Shown in pieces: positions 42,873 through 50,337 of a stretch of DNA of 50,337 nucleotides. Every line of letters begins with the position of its first letter. The stretch's first letter is position 1. The DNA is taken from positions 1 to 50,337 of the forward strand of contig CAVUYM010000006.1 in the NCBI GenBank assembly GCA_963745675.1. Reading direction: 5' to 3'. Position numbers and translations under genes: made by a program. The DNA is from JAUIIK01 sp963745675 (GTDB lineage: Bacteria; Chloroflexota; Chloroflexia; Thermomicrobiales; CFX8). The notes under the pieces are model-generated. The model was given only the letters and a program-made list of their open reading frames with translations. It was not told where the DNA came from and made no database searches.

Positions 42873-43198
42873 CGCCCACTCCGCGGCGCGGAGACGTGTT
42901 CCTCGTGTCGCTCGATCCGATGGCAGGGCGCGAAATCAAGAAGACTCGACCCTGTCTGGTCGTGTCGCCCGATGAGCTCAATGACCACTTGAGCACCTTC
43001 CTGGTCGCCCCCATGACCACGGGTGGCCACCGCTACCCGTTTCGGCTGCCGTGCCGCTTCGAGAAGAAGGACGGCTTCGTCGTGCTCCATCAGCTCCGGA
43101 CGGTGGACCGCGTGCGCTTGGTCAAACGCGTCGGGCGAATCGCTCCCGCGACCCTGGCCAAGGCTCTTGGTGTGCTCCGGGAGATGTTCACGGAGTAG
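42860..43198 (+). CDS. mazF: MazF/PemK-type endoribonuclease toxin, cassette gene
   Basis: The 112-residue protein shows RRGDVFLVSLDPMAGREIKK, TRPCLVVSPDELNDHLSTFL, VAPMTTGGHRYPFRLPCRF, FVVLHQLRTVDRVRLVKRVG and LGVLREMF. This is the complete toxin pattern of the PemK/MazF family. The frame is intact and starts with GTG at 42,860 or one of the next GTG codons. Only a C-terminal fragment of its antitoxin is left upstream, so either the toxin is weak, or a trans-acting antitoxin exists, or the deletion is a sequencing artefact. Confidence 0.85.
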   Translation: MVVVTPTPRRGDVFLVSLDPMAGREIKKTRPCLVVSPDELNDHLSTFLVAPMTTGGHRYPFRLPCRFEKKDGFVVLHQLRTVDRVRLVKRVGRIAPATLAKALGVLREMFTE

Positions 43199-43322
43199 GG
43201 TAGGGCAAACCCATCGTCCAACTGTTGCCGAACTACGTGTGGCCAGAATCCCCGAGCTCGGGGTCGCCGCGGGCGCGAACTCGCCGAATCTGCGCTCGGT
43301 TCCTGGTTCAGCATGACGAGGC

Positions 43323-43430
43323 GCTCAACCTGACGTGGTCAGCTTGGAGGGTCCGGGGCCACTCGCCTTGCAGCCTGCGGCCCCGGCTGAGCATCTTGCT
43401 CGCGCAGGTTAGCGCCAAAGACCGTTAGGG
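43323..43430 (+). repeat. attC site 5, divergent loop
   Basis: R'' GCTCAAC (43,323-43,329) and R' GTTAGGG (43,424-43,430) both approximate the core sequences, and the inner arms are GGGGCC...GGCCCC. The loop CACTCGCCTTGCAGCCTGCG differs from the loop shared by the other sites. Its right half GCATCTTGCTCGCGCAG is the one that matches the reversed half-site at 33,812. Confidence 0.75.
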
Positions 43431-43463
43431 TGCCCCACCCTACAGGAAACGGAGTCCCAATCA

Positions 43464-44168
43464 ATGGCTGGAGACGGCCGGATGCGGTGGGTCAGATGGG
43501 CTGCTGAGTTCGCCCTCATGTTCGGGTCCGTGTACCTCGGTGTCTATCTCGAGGGGGCATCCCAACGTCGCTCAGATCGTACGGCAGCTCGGGAGGCGCT
43601 CACTCAGTTGCTTGGCGAACTCCGTGAAGATGTCCGCGATTTCGACCGAATCATCGCCAAGCAAGACTCCCTTCACGTGGACTACTCCAACCTAGCGCGC
43701 TGGCTGGCGAGTCCGGGGCCGTCCCCGGCAGATAGTGTTGCGGGAGCCCTGTACCGCGTGAGCGCCGAAAACTCGACGCTATTCCCCCGGCGAGCTTCGT
43801 GGACCACCATGGTCGCCGGGAATCAGCTGGCCGATCTGGGAGCCCCCAAACTCGTCCTCCGGCTTGGACAGCTCTACGAGACCATCTACAACCGCATTGA
43901 CTACAACAGCGCCCACTACGACGAGAGCCTGGATGCCGCGACTCAGAGTTGGTCTGCCGTTCGATGGCAGTCCCTGAACTCCGCGCCTTTGTCACGCGAC
44001 GAAGCGGGCCTCGAACACGTTGCTTCGTCCCTGGCGTTTGTTCACATGGCATGGAACACGTGGTACAGAAACCTCCTGATCGGGTTTCGTGGCGACGTCA
44101 TTTCGACGATCTCCATGGTGGAGGAGTACTTGGCTTCTCAAGGCATGCCTGCCGAACGCATGCGGTGA
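43464..44168 (+). CDS. Membrane-anchored helical protein, DUF6090-like, cassette gene
   Basis: The 234-residue protein has one N-terminal helix (VRWAAEFALMFGSVYLGVYL), then charged helices with REALTQLLGELREDVRDFDR, and a long helical body. Proteins with this layout (a leading membrane helix, then an ExxxQLLxELxxD helix) occur in Gemmatimonadota and Bacteroidota, some as DUF6090. The function is unknown; no catalytic motif is visible. The ATG at 43,464 lies 33 bases after attC 5. Confidence 0.55.
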   Translation: MAGDGRMRWVRWAAEFALMFGSVYLGVYLEGASQRRSDRTAAREALTQLLGELREDVRDFDRIIAKQDSLHVDYSNLARWLASPGPSPADSVAGALYRVSAENSTLFPRRASWTTMVAGNQLADLGAPKLVLRLGQLYETIYNRIDYNSAHYDESLDAATQSWSAVRWQSLNSAPLSRDEAGLEHVASSLAFVHMAWNTWYRNLLIGFRGDVISTISMVEEYLASQGMPAERMR

Positions 44169-44220
44169 TCCCGCTTGGTGTCGCCTGGGCAAGGCGGCCC
44201 GACTGCTCGCCGAGGACGCA

Positions 44221-44337
44221 ACCTAACTAACATTTGTTACTGACGCAGGTTAGGTCAGGTCCGGGGTCGTTCGCCTGACAGCTCACGACCTCGGCTGAGC
44301 GCCCAGCTCGCGCAGCAATACTGCAAAGACGTTGGAC
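44221..44337 (+). repeat. attC site 6
   Basis: R'' ACCTAAC (44,221-44,227) matches RYYYAAC and R' GTTGGAC (44,331-44,337) matches GTTRRRY, the best pair in the window. The arms TAACATTTGTTACTGAC and CAGCAATACTGC are present. The inner arms are GGGGTCG...CGACCTC around TTCGCCTGACAGCTCAC. The amidohydrolase gene begins 31 bases on. Confidence 0.88.
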
Positions 44338-44367
44338 TGAACGCGTCTACGACTGGGGAGCAGCAGG

Positions 44368-45789
44368 ATGAACCTCAAGCACGAGATCGCGCGCACGCTG
44401 ATCGCAGTCGTCGGCGGGATGCAGGCCTTCCCGAACTGTGCTGAAGGTGCCGTGACTCAGGAGGGGCAAGTCCTGGTCATCGAGGCTGTGGCGGTGGTGT
44501 CAGTGGGCGAGGGCGATGTCGTGCCCGATCAGACCGTCACGATCCAGCGTGGTGTGATCTCACGCATCGAACGGGCGGGTCTTTCTCCGGTGCCCGACGG
44601 CGCGACCGTTGTCGACGGGCGGGGGCGATACTTGTCGCCAGGGTTCGCTGACATGCACGTGCACCCATGGGGGCAAGCGAGCTTTGATCTCCTGCTGGCT
44701 CTGGGCATCACGTCCGCTCGAGACATGGCCGGTAGCCCGTGGTACCTGGGCGCTCGCACCCAGATCGCTATGGGTCTCCGGAGAGGCCCGCGGCTTACGG
44801 TAGCGAGCCCAATCCTCGAGGGCACGCCTTCCCCCGACCTGGCGGATGTGATCATCACCGAGGGCCGGATCATCGTCGATGACTCCGCGTCGGCGGCTGA
44901 TAGCGTGCGGAGCTTCGTGGAGCAGGGCTACGACGCGATCAAGGTCTACAACAACCTGAACGCCTCGGCCTACTCGGGGATCACGACGGAGGCGGCACGG
45001 CTCGGAGTTCCAGTGGTGGGTCATGTGCCAATCGCCGTGGGGTTGGAGGGCGCCTTCGAGGCTGGCCAGCGTACCATCGAGCACCTGCGTGGCTATGTCC
45101 TGGAAAGCGTCCCGCCTAGCGCGCCGGATCAACCTGCGGCGGACTATCGTTCCCGACTCGTCTCCTGGCGTCACGCCGACACAACACAACTCCGCACGTT
45201 GGCCCGTCGCACGGCTGCGCTCGGGATCTGGAACACCCCAACGCTTGGATTCCTGGCCGACCTGCTGCCAGCGGGTCGGATCAGCGAGGTGACGGCCCGC
45301 CCTGGTTGGCAGCGATGCATGAAGGGCAGGTATGCCGACCCCATCGCCTCACGCGAGCGCGTGCCCTACTTCGCTGTGATGACTGATGACGACTTTGCCG
45401 CCACTCAGGAAGGGGTGGTCGTCCAGAAGCGCCTGGTACTGATGCTCCACCAAGAAGGAGCCGGATTGCTGGTAGGGACGGACCGTCTCCCCTGGGGCTT
45501 CAGCTATCACTGGGAATTGGAGGAGTTGGCTGACGCGGGTCTAGCGCCCGAGACGATACTCCGCGCGGCAACTCTGGACGCCGCGGTCTACCTCGGTCAG
45601 GACGATGTGGCCGGGAGCGTCGAGGTCGGCAAGCGTGCGGATCTCGTTCTCTTGAACGCGAATCCTCTCGAGGATGTGCGGAACGCCAGACGCATCGAGG
45701 CCGTGATCGTCAACGGAGTACTCCTCGACTCCTCCCAGCTGGAAGCCATGATCGAGAGCGGATGTCGAGCACTGGCTGAGGTGGGTTGA
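44368..45789 (+). CDS. Exported amidohydrolase (imidazolonepropionase-like), cassette gene
   Basis: The 473-residue enzyme has an N-terminal hydrophobic stretch that could be a signal peptide, then the metal motif GFADMHVHPWG (HxH at about residues 94-96). Also present are a carbamylated-lysine candidate in YDAIKVYNN, VVGHVPIAV, TIEHLRGYV and GTDRLPWG, and the C-terminal AGSVEVGKRADLVLLNANPL block. All metal ligands of the amidohydrolase superfamily are present, so it may be active in the periplasm on an amide, peptide or lactone. It is unusually large (1.4 kb) for an integron cassette. The frame is intact. Confidence 0.8.
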   Translation: MNLKHEIARTLIAVVGGMQAFPNCAEGAVTQEGQVLVIEAVAVVSVGEGDVVPDQTVTIQRGVISRIERAGLSPVPDGATVVDGRGRYLSPGFADMHVHPWGQASFDLLLALGITSARDMAGSPWYLGARTQIAMGLRRGPRLTVASPILEGTPSPDLADVIITEGRIIVDDSASAADSVRSFVEQGYDAIKVYNNLNASAYSGITTEAARLGVPVVGHVPIAVGLEGAFEAGQRTIEHLRGYVLESVPPSAPDQPAADYRSRLVSWRHADTTQLRTLARRTAALGIWNTPTLGFLADLLPAGRISEVTARPGWQRCMKGRYADPIASRERVPYFAVMTDDDFAATQEGVVVQKRLVLMLHQEGAGLLVGTDRLPWGFSYHWELEELADAGLAPETILRAATLDAAVYLGQDDVAGSVEVGKRADLVLLNANPLEDVRNARRIEAVIVNGVLLDSSQLEAMIESGCRALAEVG

Positions 45790-46238
45790 AGCGAGCGTCG
45801 ATATGGTTCTCTGGGCGACGCGGAGGCGCACCGAGGCCCGGGACTACATGCGCGTGCACGCGAGCGTCCAACTCGATGTCGCCGATGATCTCAGGTAGGG
45901 TCGCTCGACAACTGGCCTGCGCACGTTGGTTCGAAAGACGCCAGGACGCCGCACGAGCTGCGCGGGCGCATCGGCCCGGTACAACGACTTCGTGGAGCAT
46001 GGGGAGTCGGTGATGACAGGCCAGGCGAGCCATCCATGCTGCGCCAGCGAATGTGGGTCCTCGGTTGGAAAGACGACCTTCAGCCATACGACGCGGTTCG
46101 TGGTTGTCGAGCGCCGGCCGGGATGCTCGGCTTGCACCTGACAGCCCAGGCCGAGCATGTTCCGCGCGCAGCTTTGTGCCAGACAGGTCGGATATCCGCA
46201 CGGGGGGCCGAATGCTCGTCAACGCTGCGTAGCGGGAG
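45790..46238 (+). other. Degraded cassette boundary with two attC remnants
   Basis: No gene is supported in this 449-base stretch. At about 45,910-45,945 the words TGGCCTGCGC and GAAAGACGCCAGG resemble the right end of attC 1. At about 46,118-46,195, GATGCTCGGCTT, CACCTGACAGC and CCGAGCATG resemble an inner hairpin and loop. Both have lost recognisable R'' and R' boxes. They mark old cassette edges between the amidohydrolase and the membrane-protein gene. Confidence 0.5.
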
Positions 46239-46760
46239 ATGCGGTCCGCGTTCCTCGGCGGGTTCATGGGACAGCTCGTGTCGGCGATCCTCTGGGCAGT
46301 CGCGGCGGGGCTAGCCACCTGGGGTCGTCAGAGCACGTCCATCGTGTTCCTGGTCGTCGCCGGCGTCTTCATCTTCCCGCTTACGCAGCTCGGGCTACGG
46401 CTCATCGGTCGGCCGGGACGCGTCGACAAGGGCAACCACCTCTACTCCTTGGGCGCCCAGGTCGCGTTTGTGCTTCCCCGCAGCCTGCCGGTCGTCGGAG
46501 CCGCGACACTGCACCGCACAGAGTGGTTCTTCCCCGCGTTCATGGTTGTGCTCGGAGCGCACTACGTTCCCTTCGTCTTCCTCTACGGGATGCGTATGTT
46601 TGCGGCGCTCGCCGCGCTCTTGTGGGCGGGTGGCCTCGCGCTCGGGCTTTGGATCGACGCTCCCTTCCCGACGGGGGCCTGGTTCACCGCAATCATCCTG
46701 ATCGCCTTTGCGTGGTTGGGCCGACGGCTGACCCTGTTGGAGGAAGCCGCGGCGCCATGA
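46239..46760 (+). CDS. Hypothetical membrane protein, DUF7010-like, cassette gene
   Basis: The 173-residue protein has five or six hydrophobic segments spanning most of its length. The loops LGLRLIGRPGRVDKGNHLYS and HRTEWFFPAFMVVLGAHYVP are polar/aromatic and look conserved. Similar short membrane proteins of unknown function are common in mobile parts of Gemmatimonadota and Bacteroidota genomes. The ATG at 46,239 is the first in a frame free of stops. It lies between degraded attC ends. Confidence 0.6.
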   Translation: MRSAFLGGFMGQLVSAILWAVAAGLATWGRQSTSIVFLVVAGVFIFPLTQLGLRLIGRPGRVDKGNHLYSLGAQVAFVLPRSLPVVGAATLHRTEWFFPAFMVVLGAHYVPFVFLYGMRMFAALAALLWAGGLALGLWIDAPFPTGAWFTAIILIAFAWLGRRLTLLEEAAAP

Positions 46761-47247
46761 ATCGTGCGCTGGTGCGCTTTGCTCGTGCCGCCGCGTGGGG
46801 GATGGCCCGGCAAAGACGTCAGAAGGCCATCGCAGTTGCTGCGGACGCCGCCGGTCTGTGCCAGGAAGGGCGAGTCGCCCTGAGACAGTGGGGGTGAAGC
46901 GGAGCGTGAGGTCGCAACTCCGAGCGCTACGCAGATCCTGAATCCATGCGCTCGCCAGCTTCGACTACGGGCGACCGATTGGCCGTCGGCACGGCCCCCT
47001 TCAACCTCGCGCGGCCACCTGGAGAGTTGTCGAGGACCTCACCCGGCTCAGGTCCGTGGCAGGACGGAATGACGTCAGCTGCTGTCCTCCAGCGGGGACA
47101 CGCCTTGCCGGCAAGTCGCTGTGCCCATGACGCCTGAAGCCTCGTGGGGCATGTGGTTGCAGGGCACTCTCTCCGACGTCTCCGGTGGCACGCCCCGTGC
47201 GCAAGGTGGGTGCGGGCGGGCGGAGCCGGAGCGACAGGAGGAGGAAG
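46761..47247 (+). other. Gene-free stretch with an attC right-end remnant
   Basis: At 46,809-46,826 the word GCAAAGACGTCAGAAGG nearly repeats the right end of attC 1 (GCAAAGACGTCAGGAAG). The rest of the 487 bases has no supported gene. It probably holds a deleted cassette before the lipoprotein gene. Confidence 0.45.
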
Positions 47248-47619
47248 ATGAGGGACTCGAGGGTTCTGCTGAGAGCCGCGGGCGTTGGGGCCGCGCTTCT
47301 CAGCGTCTGCGGATGCGTAAAGGCCACGTTCGTCCCAACGGGTGCCGTGTATCCGCCCAAGCCATCGGACTGTGAGATGCAGGTATTCAGTTCCGCGATT
47401 CCGGAACGCTCGTACGAGGAGTTGGGCCTCGTTGAGGGCGAGGGGGATTGGTGGAAGTCGAACCTGGAAGACGTGCTCCCAAAGCTCAAAGAGAAGGCGT
47501 GCCTGGCAGGGGGGGATGGGATAGTCTTGTTCTCGAGCGATACCTTTGCGGAGGGTGAGGAGGGGATCCGAGTGCAGCGTCTAACGGCCACCGTGATCCG
47601 CTGGAGGGATGGGCGGTAG
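47248..47619 (+). CDS. Small lipoprotein, cassette gene
   Basis: The 123-residue protein starts at ATG 47,248 behind CAGGAGGAGGA. It has a lipoprotein signal with VCGCVK (cysteine near residue 23), then VFSSAIPERSYEELGLVEGE and LPKLKEKACLAGGDGIVLFS. The mature part resembles the small domain of YbjQ/DUF4156-like envelope lipoproteins, in which a PxxxYxxLG strand is followed by a helix with a cysteine and an IVL strand. It would sit in the periplasm. The frame is intact. Confidence 0.7.
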   Translation: MRDSRVLLRAAGVGAALLSVCGCVKATFVPTGAVYPPKPSDCEMQVFSSAIPERSYEELGLVEGEGDWWKSNLEDVLPKLKEKACLAGGDGIVLFSSDTFAEGEEGIRVQRLTATVIRWRDGR

Positions 47620-47690
47620 GTGCGGTCACGCGCTTGCACGGGGCCGAGGAATCACGCCCGTGGAGCCAACTCGGACATCGGAGATGGCGT

Positions 47691-47807
47691 TCTAACTAGC
47701 AATTCTCCCTGTCGCGGGTTAGATCGGGGTGCGAGGCCGTTCGCCTGACAGCTCACGTCCTCGGGTCAGCAGTTAGCCGGGGCAGCAAGATTGCAGAGAC
47801 GTTATGA
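47691..47807 (+). repeat. attC site 8, last site before the join
   Basis: Left R'' TTCTAAC (47,691-47,697, one base off RYYYAAC) and TAGCAATTCTCCCTGTCGCG pair imperfectly with GGGGCAGCAAGATTGC. The shared loop TTCGCCTGACAGCTCAC is present. R' is a degenerate GTTATGA. It closes the cassette array as seen here. Confidence 0.8.
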
Positions 47808-48049
47808 CGCCTAGCTGACGCGTTCCGGGACGCTACCGAACTCGGCGGCTGTGAGGGCGAGAGCAGCGCGCCTTGCGGCGCTCCGCGCCGGATCGGCATC
47901 ATGGATTTGGACTCGCTGCAACCGGTGTTCAAGCCCTCGTCCAGGCGCTTCGCGACCCAGCGGGCGCGCACGGCCCTCTCGCGGTCGCGGCGACCGTAGC
48001 CACGGTAGGCGCGGTGCTGTTCTCGATCCGCGGGACGATTCGATTGGGG
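47808..48049. other. Transition stretch, no gene recognised
   Basis: On the minus strand short open frames run through this stretch, but none has conserved motifs. The uppS homology on the right fades by about 48,050 and attC 8 ends on the left at 47,807, so a sequence join lies in between. A cassette fragment on the minus strand is possible. Confidence 0.4.
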
Positions 48050-48578
48050 GGTGGCCCTGCGCGGCCTGCTCCATCAGCAAGGAGCGCACCGCGTCGGCGA
48101 TCTCGCGGCGACCGCCGTAGCCCACCGCGATGTTGACCAGCAGCCCGTCGACGTCCCGGGTGGCTCTTCGGCATCCTTGAGCCGCTCGGCGGTGTCGGCC
48201 GGGAGAAGATCGAGGGCGCCGACCGGATGCAGTCGCCAGCGGCGCTCGGCCGCGAACGCACTGACCGCGTCTCTCGATGATCCCGAGAAGCGGCTCGAAC
48301 TCGTCCGGGGCCGGTTGAGGTTGTCCGTCGACAGTCGCCACAGGGTGACGACCTCGACGCCGACCTCCTCGCACCAGCCCAGCAGCGGCTCGATGTTCGC
48401 AGCGCCGGCGAGGTGGCCCTGCGCGGTATCGGCTCCCACGGCACGGGCCCAGCGCCGGTTGCCGTCGAGCATGACTCCGATGTGCTTGGGCAGCTTGTCC
48501 GTGGGCAGCCGGCGTACCACGCGCGCCTCGTAGGCCGGGTAGAGCACCCGCCGAAGCACGTCCTTCCAGTTCGCCACG
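48050..48578 (-). CDS. uppS: Isoprenyl (undecaprenyl/decaprenyl) diphosphate synthase, 3'-truncated and frameshifted
   Basis: The protein starts with GTG at about 48,578 (VANWKDVLRRVLYPAYEARV) and carries the family signature LPKHIGVMLDGNRRWARAVG with the catalytic aspartate at about residue 38. Also present are GHLAGAANIEPLLGWCEEVG, VVTLWRLSTDNLNRP and LLVNIAVGYGGRREIADAVR. The pieces lie in at least three frames (breaks near 48,310, 48,260 and 48,165). The normal C-terminal part with the RTSGE motif is absent, so the gene is cut at the join. It makes the lipid carrier for cell-wall synthesis. Adjacent divergent hlyIII and the N-terminal WKDVLRRxLY form point to an actinobacterium. Confidence 0.75.
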
Positions 48579-48654
48579 AGTCCCGACTCTACCGGCCGAT
48601 CCGTGCCCGGTCCGAGGCTCGACGCCGCATGCGACGACCTACGGTCGGGTAGTT

Positions 48655-49389
48655 GTGACCCGTGAACGAGATGATCCACCGCTTCGACGTCGCGCTGACC
48701 GCGCCACCGAACGGATGGCCGACAAGCTGGCCGAGGTCAAGCCGAGGCTGCGCGGCTGGATGCACGCCGCGACGGCTCCGCTCGCGCTCGCCGCGTTCGC
48801 CGTGCTGATCGCGCTCTCGCCCACCCCCGCGACCCGGGTCGGGTCCGCGGTGTTCGCCGGCAGCGCGCTGCTGCTGTTCACGGTCTCGGGGATCTACCAC
48901 CGGGGCACCTGGTCGCCGCGCACCTGGGCGTTCCTGCGCCGCTTCGACCACGCCAACATCTTCGTGCTGATCGCCGGCACCTACACGCCGTTCACGCTGT
49001 TGTTCCTCGACGGCCCGCGCCCGCACGACCCTGCTGGCCGTGATCTGGGCGGCGGCGCTGCTCGGGGATGTTCTTCCGGATCTTCTGGCGACGCGCCGCG
49101 CTGGCTCTACACGCCGATGTACATCGCCCTCGGCTGGGCGGCGGTGTTCTTCATCCCGCAGTTCGTCGAGGGCGCCCACCACTTCGGCGGCGGAATCGCG
49201 ATCACCGTGCTGGTGCTGGTCGCGACCGGCGGCATCCTCTACACCCTCGGCGGCGTGGTCTACGGCCTCAAGCGCCCCGACCCCTGGCCGCGCTGGTTCG
49301 GCTTCCACGAGGTCTTCCACTCCTTCACCATCGTGGCCTTCGTGTGCCACTACGTGGCCGTCTCGCTGGCGACCTACGAGCTGCGCTGA
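48655..49389 (+). CDS. Hemolysin III / TrhA (PAQR-like) membrane protein
   Basis: The 244-residue protein has seven predicted helices and the conserved SGIYHRGTWSPRTWAFLRRF, FDHANIFVLIAGTYTPF and FGFHEVFHSFTIVAFVCHY segments with the family's histidine and aspartate metal residues. Between about 49,025 and 49,085 the frame is briefly wrong: the correct AVIWAAALLG and MFFRIFWRR helix reads in other frames, and two compensating indels restore the main frame. The GTG at 48,655 has no good ribosome site, and ATG 48,714 is an alternative. It is divergent from uppS with 76 bases between. Confidence 0.8.
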   Translation: MTRERDDPPLRRRADRATERMADKLAEVKPRLRGWMHAATAPLALAAFAVLIALSPTPATRVGSAVFAGSALLLFTVSGIYHRGTWSPRTWAFLRRFDHANIFVLIAGTYTPFTLLFLDGPRPHDPAGRDLGGGAARGCSSGSSGDAPRWLYTPMYIALGWAAVFFIPQFVEGAHHFGGGIAITVLVLVATGGILYTLGGVVYGLKRPDPWPRWFGFHEVFHSFTIVAFVCHYVAVSLATYELR

Positions 49390-49411
49390 CCTCGGCCCGG
49401 AGCCGGGCCAG

Positions 49412-50330
49412 TCACCACGTCAGGACGCCGAAGGCGACGGCGGCGACGACGACGAGGACAGCCGCCAGCCCCCAGGCAACCCGCGGAGGCGGCCTGCCAG
49501 GGACTCCACGACCCGGTAGAGGACTGGTGAGGGCCAGCAGCGCCACGGTCACGTGCAGGAGCACCGCCAGGGTCACCCCGACCACCCACCCGGCCACCCG
49601 GAACCGTCCCCAGGTCAGGCCGAGCACCAGCGGGACCACGACGGCGCCGGAGAGCCCGCCGACCAGCTCGACCGGCCACGGCCGGTCGCCCATACAGGGC
49701 AGCTGGGGCACCCCTGCGACGTGCAGGTCGAACAGGTCGAGGGTCGCGCAGACCCCGAGCACCCCGATCACCAGCAGCGTCGCCCCGGCCGCGACCCGGT
49801 AGCGCCAGGTCAGCGCGCGTGACCAGCCGGTGCCGACGCCGCTGAAGATGGTGGCGGTGGCGACCGCGGACCACACCAGCCAGCGCCGCACCACCCCGGT
49901 CCCGGTGTCGGCCATCGCGTCGCGCAGGACCCGGTCGGCCTCGGCGCGCAGGACGCGGTGCCCCTCCGTGGAGGTGTAGGTCGGGTCACCCGGCGGGTGC
50001 ACCAGGCCGTCGTGGACGAGCGCTGCGGGAAGGTGTCGTCCGGTCTTGGGCACCAGCCAGGTGAACAGCGCCGGCACCGAGGTCAGGTCGGTGCGGAACG
50101 TGCCGGTCTTCCGGGGGACCAGCAGCTCACCGAGGTGCCTGTCCCGGTAGGCGATCCGGCGCTCCATCGCGAACTGCTCGTGCCCGTGCTCGGTGACCCG
50201 GCGCAGCACGATCTGCGGTGGCGCCCCCGGGTCCGGTGGAACCTCCGGCGGGCCCGCGGTCGGCGTCGACCCCGCCGTCGTAGAAGCGACGCGCCTGGGG
50301 ATCCACCGCCCGGGAGGCCGGCATCTTCAC
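49412..50330 (-). CDS. DUF1353 protein with C-terminal membrane domain, one frameshift
   Basis: The gene starts at about 50,330 (MKMPASRAVDPQARRFYDGG) and changes frame near 50,275 to PEVPPDPGAPPQIVLRRVTE. The DUF1353 core follows: RTDLTSVPALFTWLVPKTGRH, LVHDGLVHPPGD and ADRVLRDAMADTG. Stand-alone DUF1353 proteins are often phage-related with a peptidase-like fold. Here four or five membrane helices (about residues 125-260) follow, a fusion seen in actinobacteria. The function is unknown. It converges with hlyIII at 22 bases. Confidence 0.7.
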
Positions 50331-50337
50331 GGCGTCA

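Noticed and set aside
38596..47807. CRISPR array or REP/BIME interpretation of the repeats
   Set aside because: Units are about 115 bases and spaced by whole genes rather than 30-40-bp spacers. They have attC-type ends and sit at gene borders.
1..50337. tRNA or rRNA genes
   Set aside because: No stretch with a T-loop GGTTCGAATCC-type word plus matching acceptor stems, and no conserved rRNA segment, was found by eye.

Overview
The window reads as three blocks of different origin joined end to end. Block 1 (about 1-33,325) is a bacterial chromosome segment with many Chloroflexota-like (Thermomicrobia-like) metabolic genes. Block 2 (about 33,330-47,810) is an integron-type gene-cassette array with Gemmatimonadota-like accessory genes. 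Block 3 (from somewhere in 47,810-48,050 to the end) is visibly GC-richer and carries actinobacterial-looking uppS, hemolysin III and DUF1353 genes. Two genes are cut off face to face near 33,325 and uppS is cut off near 48,050, so I read both borders as assembly joins in metagenomic DNA rather than biology. The taxonomic labels are inference from protein resemblance.

Block 1. It opens with the start of nadE, then small membrane proteins, a DinB-like protein, an MBL-fold hydrolase and a UroD-family protein. A DapA-family lyase with a HAD phosphatase follows. At 8.1-11.3 kb two paralogous Tat-exported Cys/His proteins sit among three 0.2-0.3 kb elements with inverted, hairpin-forming ends. Next come an MFS transporter, two amidohydrolases around a DUF1697 gene and a membrane protein, a DJ-1/PfpI protein, an aquaporin, a VOC-fold epimerase-like protein and a B3/4-domain protein. 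A TPP riboswitch precedes a compact thiamin operon, thiD-thiG-thiE-tenI-like-thiS-tenA, joined by 4-bp overlaps up to thiS, with tenA starting 2 bp further on. The block ends with an AraC regulator and a fatty-acid-type electron-transfer module: etfB, etfA, a small membrane protein, a membrane Fe-S ETF:quinone oxidoreductase-like protein and an acyl-CoA ligase.

Block 2. About 115-bp imperfect palindromes recur between single genes on the + strand. They have attC architecture: an RYYYAAC-like R'' end, a GTTRRRY-like R' end, pairing arms with unpaired bases, and a conserved inner hairpin. Cassettes carry two ICMT-like methyltransferases, a DHFR/RibD-like reductase, a zinc-ribbon protein, a pyrophosphatase fragment, lipoproteins, two MazF-type toxins, a secreted amidohydrolase and unknown proteins. 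No integrase gene is in the window. An attC half-site in the opposite orientation lies at 33.8 kb next to an IS110-like fragment, and a duplicated-orphan-type ABC permease lies between the two orientations.

Many real genes in all three blocks are broken by single-base insertions or deletions, often in homopolymers and several times per gene (thiD, the HAD gene, mazF, the ABC permease, uppS). These look like uncorrected long-read errors rather than true pseudogenes. Gene ends quoted for such genes span the whole reconstructed reading frame.
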